Shown: positions 60,587 through 64,000 of the stretch, piece by piece | Layout: every line of letters starts with the position of its first letter | Numbering within the stretch: position 1 is the first letter of the stretch | Origin: Strix aluco | Lineage: Eukaryota; Chordata; Aves; Strigiformes; Strigidae | Assembly: GCF_031877795.1 (NCBI RefSeq) | Contig: NC_133931.1 | Span: 24,302,264 to 24,366,263, forward strand | Length of the DNA stretch: 64,000 nucleotides | Reading direction: 5' to 3' | Translations under genes and position numbers: made by a program | The notes under the pieces: generated by a model | What the model was told of the DNA's origin: nothing | What the model saw: the letters and a program-made list of their open reading frames with translations, nothing else | The model's database searches: none

Positions 60587-63500
60587 GGAAAATATAATTG
60601 AATGAGTGGAAATGGGTGTGTGACTGGGGTGACTGAAAAGCCACTTTTTTCTTTCCAAAAAGAAAGAGTAAAATTTGGTATTGTTTGCTTCAACAGAAGT
60701 AATATTTCACACAGAAAGATAATAAAGCTTTTCATACATTTTGAATCCCACATTCAGCTTCCAGTTAGGGATATTGAGAATCTCCTTGGATCAGGTATCT
60801 GATAGATGTCTGATGGAATCAGACCTGTTTGTAATTCTCCACAAGAAGTCTGAGCACACTAGAAGTTCTTCACAAACTTCTGTGTTTGCAGATGGGAGGA
60901 GGAAGCTGGTGTTTTTTCGGGTGCTTCTAACAATTAAATTTATTATCTATACTGAAGCAGATCATAAACAGCCTTCCTTGTCTTTAAACACATGAGGCAT
61001 TGTTCAGTAACCTTGGTTTTCACTGTTACAGAACTTTGCAAAAAATGTTGTTGTGACAATATTGAGTTGTGAATTAAAAAAAAACCCAAACACCAAAACA
61101 AACCAAAAAAGCTCAACAAAGCAAAACCAATGTACAACTTGCTAGTGCCTCACCCTTCTTGTTCATGCTGCTGTTTCATTTCTAGACATCTGTTGAATTG
61201 TGTAACTGAATAATTAGTGGTGTTTCAATAGCCTTTTTGAAGGCTATTCAAGAAGTGAGGGAAGTTTTATGACATGTATCACAAAGAAGAGAAAAATGTG
61301 TCACTGAGCTGATTCTTTGTTTCTAAAGTTAATAAAATGTTACAGCATTCAATCTTTAACTCCCCCAGCCTTAAATAGAATTTTATACTCTAAAATGTGT
61401 TACTGAGTTTAAACGTATTTTGGAGTTTGTTTTCTGCAGTAAATTAAGTAGTATAATTGTGGTGCCAAGAACTATGGAGTCACAAACTGCCTGTGGATGA
61501 CTTGTATCTTTACCCTCTTTATAGAAAAGATTCTCCTTAGATTCTAGCAATGCAGCTTCACAGCATGAAAATTTATAAAATCACCTCAGTATAAAAATCT
61601 TTGCTCTCTCCTTCAGTAGCTTTCATGATACTGGGCAATAACACTAAAAGTTAATACTTTCGATTTCCTGCTATTTACTACAAGTCACTTATGTCAACTA
61701 AGCAATAGAGATAAGTTATACAAGGAGCTAAAACCCAAAAGACGTAGTACCTCTACCAAATTACTGTTGATCATTTAATGTGTTCATGGGCTGTGTGAAA
61801 TACAGATGTATTACCCTGACTGACTGGAGGAATGAGCTGCAAGGATTTTCTGATTAGGAAATTCCAAATGTGGTATATGAGGGTCTCATTTTTCTTTTGG
61901 CGTTTCCTAATTCATCATCATCACCATAATTACATTTTCATGCCAATAAAATTGCCCATAAAAGAACGTTCATGAAAAAAATGTTTTCAACCTGGACTTC
62001 ATTTAAAATGCTAGGTCCTTTAAGAATAATAAAATAATGTGCTGACTGGCGCAGTTCTGCTCTCATTTAAGACCTGGTCCTCAGTCCAATATTCAGCTTA
62101 CCCGTAACTGCTGGTTATTGGGCAGGTAAGTGCTTACAGGCAACAGTTACGGTGGAAACTGTGTTAAGATTGTCTGGTGCCCAATTCAGAAGTGGCCAGT
62201 GAAGGCTGCCCTGGGTGATGTATTTTCCCCCCATCTTTTTTCATCTATATGCTGTAATATGCCTTGGATTCTGGTTTCACTGCAGGGTGTAGAATTTACC
62301 TTAGAGCAGTGTATGAAAGATGGTTCAAAGTAGAGTTGGGCTCAAGGTGTAGAGGTGGAAGGGCCAGTTCAGGACAAATTTGAATTGGACTCTCTCTTAC
62401 AGACAGGTGAAGACAACACTGATTAAGCTGCCATGGTCCCTCAGTCCTGAGTTCTGACATTTTACAGCTTAGAGATTTTTACTTTTTTTTTAAAGGATGA
62501 TTGAATGGTTAAAACTGAAGGCTGAATCATACAATCTAACACCTTGGCTGCATATTTGATGTGTTGCTTGAGTAAGATTTGCCAGTCTGTCTCAGACATG
62601 TAAGGAAATGTGGAAGGTGATGTTGAAGGTGAGAGAGAGAGAAGAATTAGCCCCGGCTCGTTCGTAGTATGTCAGAGGTTGCCCCCTCTGTTGAACAATT
62701 TCCTCCTAATGTTTCCTGCAGTTGTTACTGCCAGTTCAGCCCATGTAATTGTATGGATGATAGCTTATATTTGGTTTTCATTTTAAGCAGCAGTTGCCTA
62801 ACACTGGCTGTATGAGCATTGCCATCAGCCCTACTGTGAGAGCTGAACTAATACCAATAGCTGTGGGAAACTCCTACAGAAAATGACAAGTGGAGTGGAG
62901 GCAAAAACTACTACAAATAATAGTTTGGGAGAATGCAGGGACTGGAGAAATATAGGGTAAGAAGAAAGAAGCATGAAAAAACCAAGTCTCTTAGGTTTTC
63001 TGCTTCCCTCGGCACCCGTGGAATAGAGTGACTGAAACAGCTTACTTTGTTTTAAAATAGGACAGAGTTCTTTTAGGATAGAAAAGATGTATTTGACAAG
63101 AAATGGAAGCAAAAATGAGGAATAAGTTCCTGTCAGATAAGCGTTTTGTTTTTATTCCTGGAGATTTGGGACTAGCTTTATAATTCTCTGGTGATTGCTT
63201 TGCAAGCTTCTTGGAAGGAAACAGAAGTAGTTGGAAGCTAAATCATAGACTATTTTGAAAGAGGGAGGGAGCTTAACTTTTATGCAGAGAAATACGCAAG
63301 CCAAAATGAGGAAGTGGAGAGGGAAGATTGAATTGAAAGCCAGTATTTCAGGCTAGTTAACGAAAGAGAGTGCTGAGAGCTGGGAGAAGTACACACTAGC
63401 AAGTGCATGGTATAATTAATAAGTTGGACTAAACATTTGAAGTTTCTATATGAAAACATAGTTTCTATATGTTTTCTTGTATTACAAAAATGCATCTAAT

Positions 63501-64000
63501 TTTTTTTTTCAGCTCATGGCTCGTGTCACATATCAAGATTTTAAAAAGCCTACAGTTTAAGCATTAGTTAAATATATGTTTTTGAAGTAGGTATTTTCAA
63601 CAAACATACAAAGCATAAATGTGGATTTAGGACCCTAACTCTAGCTCTTGAATATCTCCTTTTGTGACTTTTATTGCCTGCCATAAAAGAATGATTCATG
63701 AATTCCCTCTTTCTTCTCATTGTCCTTTGTGAATTATAAAGAAGTCACTTCTTTGCTGTGGTTCTTAACTGCTGTGTAGTTGCTGAAAATAGTTGGCAAA
63801 GGCAAATAGTTTTCCCAGAACATTGGAGCTGAGTAGGACTCTGAAACTAAGCTTTGCTTACCTGTGGAGAGACAGGTCAGTGTTTATTCTCAAACAGGAG
63901 GTATACATTTTGACACCACATAAACAGAAGTTACTAGTCTTCTGTTACAGCTGTGTGTTTTCAATAGCTACTGCAGAGCTAGCTGTTAAGAGTAGCTAAA

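Noticed and set aside
60330..60600. Processed pseudogene ending in the A24 run
   Set aside because: No parent gene recognised, no AATAAA upstream of the tail, and only a weak resemblance between flanks that could be a target-site duplication.

Overview
The window is vertebrate nuclear DNA, most likely from a bird. It is AT-rich intronic sequence with one strong CpG island, GT-AG introns, and many CR1-type LINE fragments ending in the ATTCTRTG-like octamers typical of avian CR1. A turtle or crocodilian cannot be formally excluded. Species and chromosome cannot be told from the sequence alone.

The only protein-coding gene I can support is STK3 (MST2, the Hippo-pathway STE20 kinase), on the + strand. 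The island at about 470-1530 holds the promoter and coding exon 1. Exons 2 to 6 follow at 8360-8440, 8889-9017, 12881-12995, 33569-33733 and 34157-34324. All six join in frame with consensus splice sites and encode residues 1-227. This covers the ATP-binding loop, the catalytic Lys, the HRD and DFG motifs, the activation loop with its TPFW/APE segment, and the stretch ending in HPMR. The remaining kinase lobe, the linker and the SARAH domain lie beyond the right edge. Positions 34325-64000 are therefore intron 6, which is at least 29.7 kb long.

Layout: 1-470 is upstream flank. 470-1530 is the CpG-island promoter, with ZNF143-like, CCAAT and GC-box elements. 1245-8359 is intron 1. 8441-12880 holds introns 2 and 3 around exon 3. 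12996-33568 is intron 4. It carries an unusually long antisense CR1 copy (about 18.86-21.9 kb) and a cluster of four CR1 pieces (25.1-29.7 kb). 33734-34156 is the short intron 5. 34325-64000 is intron 6, with a few short CR1 ends, an older CR1/L3-like relic, simple repeats, a long inverted repeat and one exon-like segment.

I did not find a clearly new biological system. The best leads are a well-formed candidate poison or cryptic exon in intron 6 (51361-51472), a paired inverted ZNF143-like element in the promoter, a possible alternative upstream first exon (donor at 620), a perfect 21-bp inverted repeat at 48508/48654, and two long antisense ORFs with no recognised family.
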